Below are positions 11,973-12,363 of a stretch of 12,363 nucleotides of DNA, piece by piece. The notes under the pieces are model-generated. The model ran no database searches. It saw nothing but the letters and a program-made list of their open reading frames with translations, and had not been told where the DNA came from. Numbering within the stretch: the first letter of the stretch is position 1; every line of letters begins with the position of its first letter. The stretch is taken from positions 1 to 12,363 of the forward strand of contig JBEKLQ010000121.1 of NCBI GenBank assembly GCA_050010115.1, read 5' to 3'. The position numbers were made by a program, and so were the translations under genes. The DNA comes from JAKACA01 sp050010115. Its GTDB lineage: Bacteria; Actinomycetota; Acidimicrobiia; Acidimicrobiales; Bog-793.

Positions 11973-12363
11973 GTGGATCTCGGTGACGTCACAAAGGCAG
12001 TCGTACCAACGCTCGACGGTCCGGTGTTGGTCGTTCTCGCGCGTTCCGGGCGTCCCCTGACCGTCGGAGAAATCGCAGCAGAGGCAACTCGCGGATCCGA
12101 AATCGGTATCCGCCGTACGCTCGGACGCCTGGTCGAGCAGGGGATCGTGAGATCCCATCAGATGGGCCGAAACCGCGTACACGAGCTGAACCGGGAGCAC
12201 GTGGCAGCGGCAATCGTCAAGCTTCTCGCAGATCTGCGTTTGGAACTCTGGCGCCGACTCCGCATCGAGACCGCGTCCTGGAGTGCCAAACCCGTTTATG
12301 CATGTGTCTTCGGTTCTGCGGCCCGGGGTGACGGTGACGTCGACAGCGACGTCGATCTCTTAG
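11973..12363 (+). CDS. Winged-helix plus nucleotidyltransferase (MNT-like) protein, partial at right edge
   Basis: 130 codons are visible and no stop is reached. The N-terminus VDLGDVTKAVVPTLDGPVLV fits the start of a known actinobacterial family, which supports the GTG at 11973. A winged helix spans about residues 20-70 (LTVGEIAAEATRGSEIGIRR, then TLGRLVEQGIVRSHQMGRNR). At the edge the polymerase-beta-type nucleotidyltransferase motif begins: VFGSAARGDGDVDSDVDLL, with GS and the DxD metal-binding aspartates. MNT-like domains act as antitoxins to HEPN toxins by adenylylating them, and a HEPN or similar partner could follow beyond the window. The gene lies just after the broken SIR2 operon on the same strand but has its own -10 box. 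Confidence 0.82.
   Translation, partial: MDLGDVTKAVVPTLDGPVLVVLARSGRPLTVGEIAAEATRGSEIGIRRTLGRLVEQGIVRSHQMGRNRVHELNREHVAAAIVKLLADLRLELWRRLRIETASWSAKPVYACVFGSAARGDGDVDSDVDLL

Overview
The window is GC-rich (G/C-ending codons, GTG starts, Shine-Dalgarno sites mixed with apparently leaderless starts). Its families are ones common in Actinomycetota: crotonase, an F420-dependent luciferase-like oxidoreductase relic, an ArsR/SRPBCC/PhnB cassette and an MNT-like nucleotidyltransferase. An actinobacterium, possibly an uncultivated acidimicrobial-type lineage, is the best guess. No rRNA or other phylogenetic marker is present, so this is inference.

Left part (1-2647): a gene graveyard. A minus-strand group II intron 5' end runs off the left edge. 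It is followed by an intact-looking crotonase-family gene (427-1104), an internally deleted IS110-family transposase with its 5' non-coding flank, a frameshifted F420-dependent oxidoreductase, and a frameshifted minus-strand hypothetical gene.

Centre-left (2648-6450): a 790-residue secreted glycine-rich protein in which six beta-solenoid-like rungs alternate with long GGX tracts. Next come a minus-strand toxin gene with an antitoxin fragment lacking its N-terminus, and the C-terminal third of a large serine recombinase.

Centre (6441-7779): an intact three-gene operon (ArsR repressor, AHSA1/SRPBCC protein, PhnB-like VOC protein). A perfect 12-bp-arm palindrome covers the -10 box and the start codon of the first gene.

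Right part (7935-12363): an accessory, defence-island-like block. A minus-strand pair (57-residue basic protein plus Abi_C-type abortive-infection protein) faces away from a tightly coupled plus-strand chain: a TIGR04255-like protein, an XRE-type DNA-binding protein, an unrecognised protein with a VVTHDCQLDKE motif, a 19-codon mini-ORF, and a SIR2-domain gene cut off in the middle of its NAD-binding domain. Each junction in the chain is a 4-base ATGA overlap. A wHTH-nucleotidyltransferase gene runs off the right edge.

Four copies of a 30-bp imperfect hairpin repeat, all in the same orientation, mark the damaged places: before the crotonase, before the oxidoreductase relic, after the glycine-rich gene, and at the SIR2 truncation. 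The 3' end of the recombinase relic carries half of this repeat fused to a different sequence that recurs 151 bp downstream. This suggests a recombination or attachment site that has reshaped the locus. The most interesting candidate system is the coupled TIGR04255/XRE/unknown/(mini-ORF)/SIR2 operon with its divergent Abi partner.
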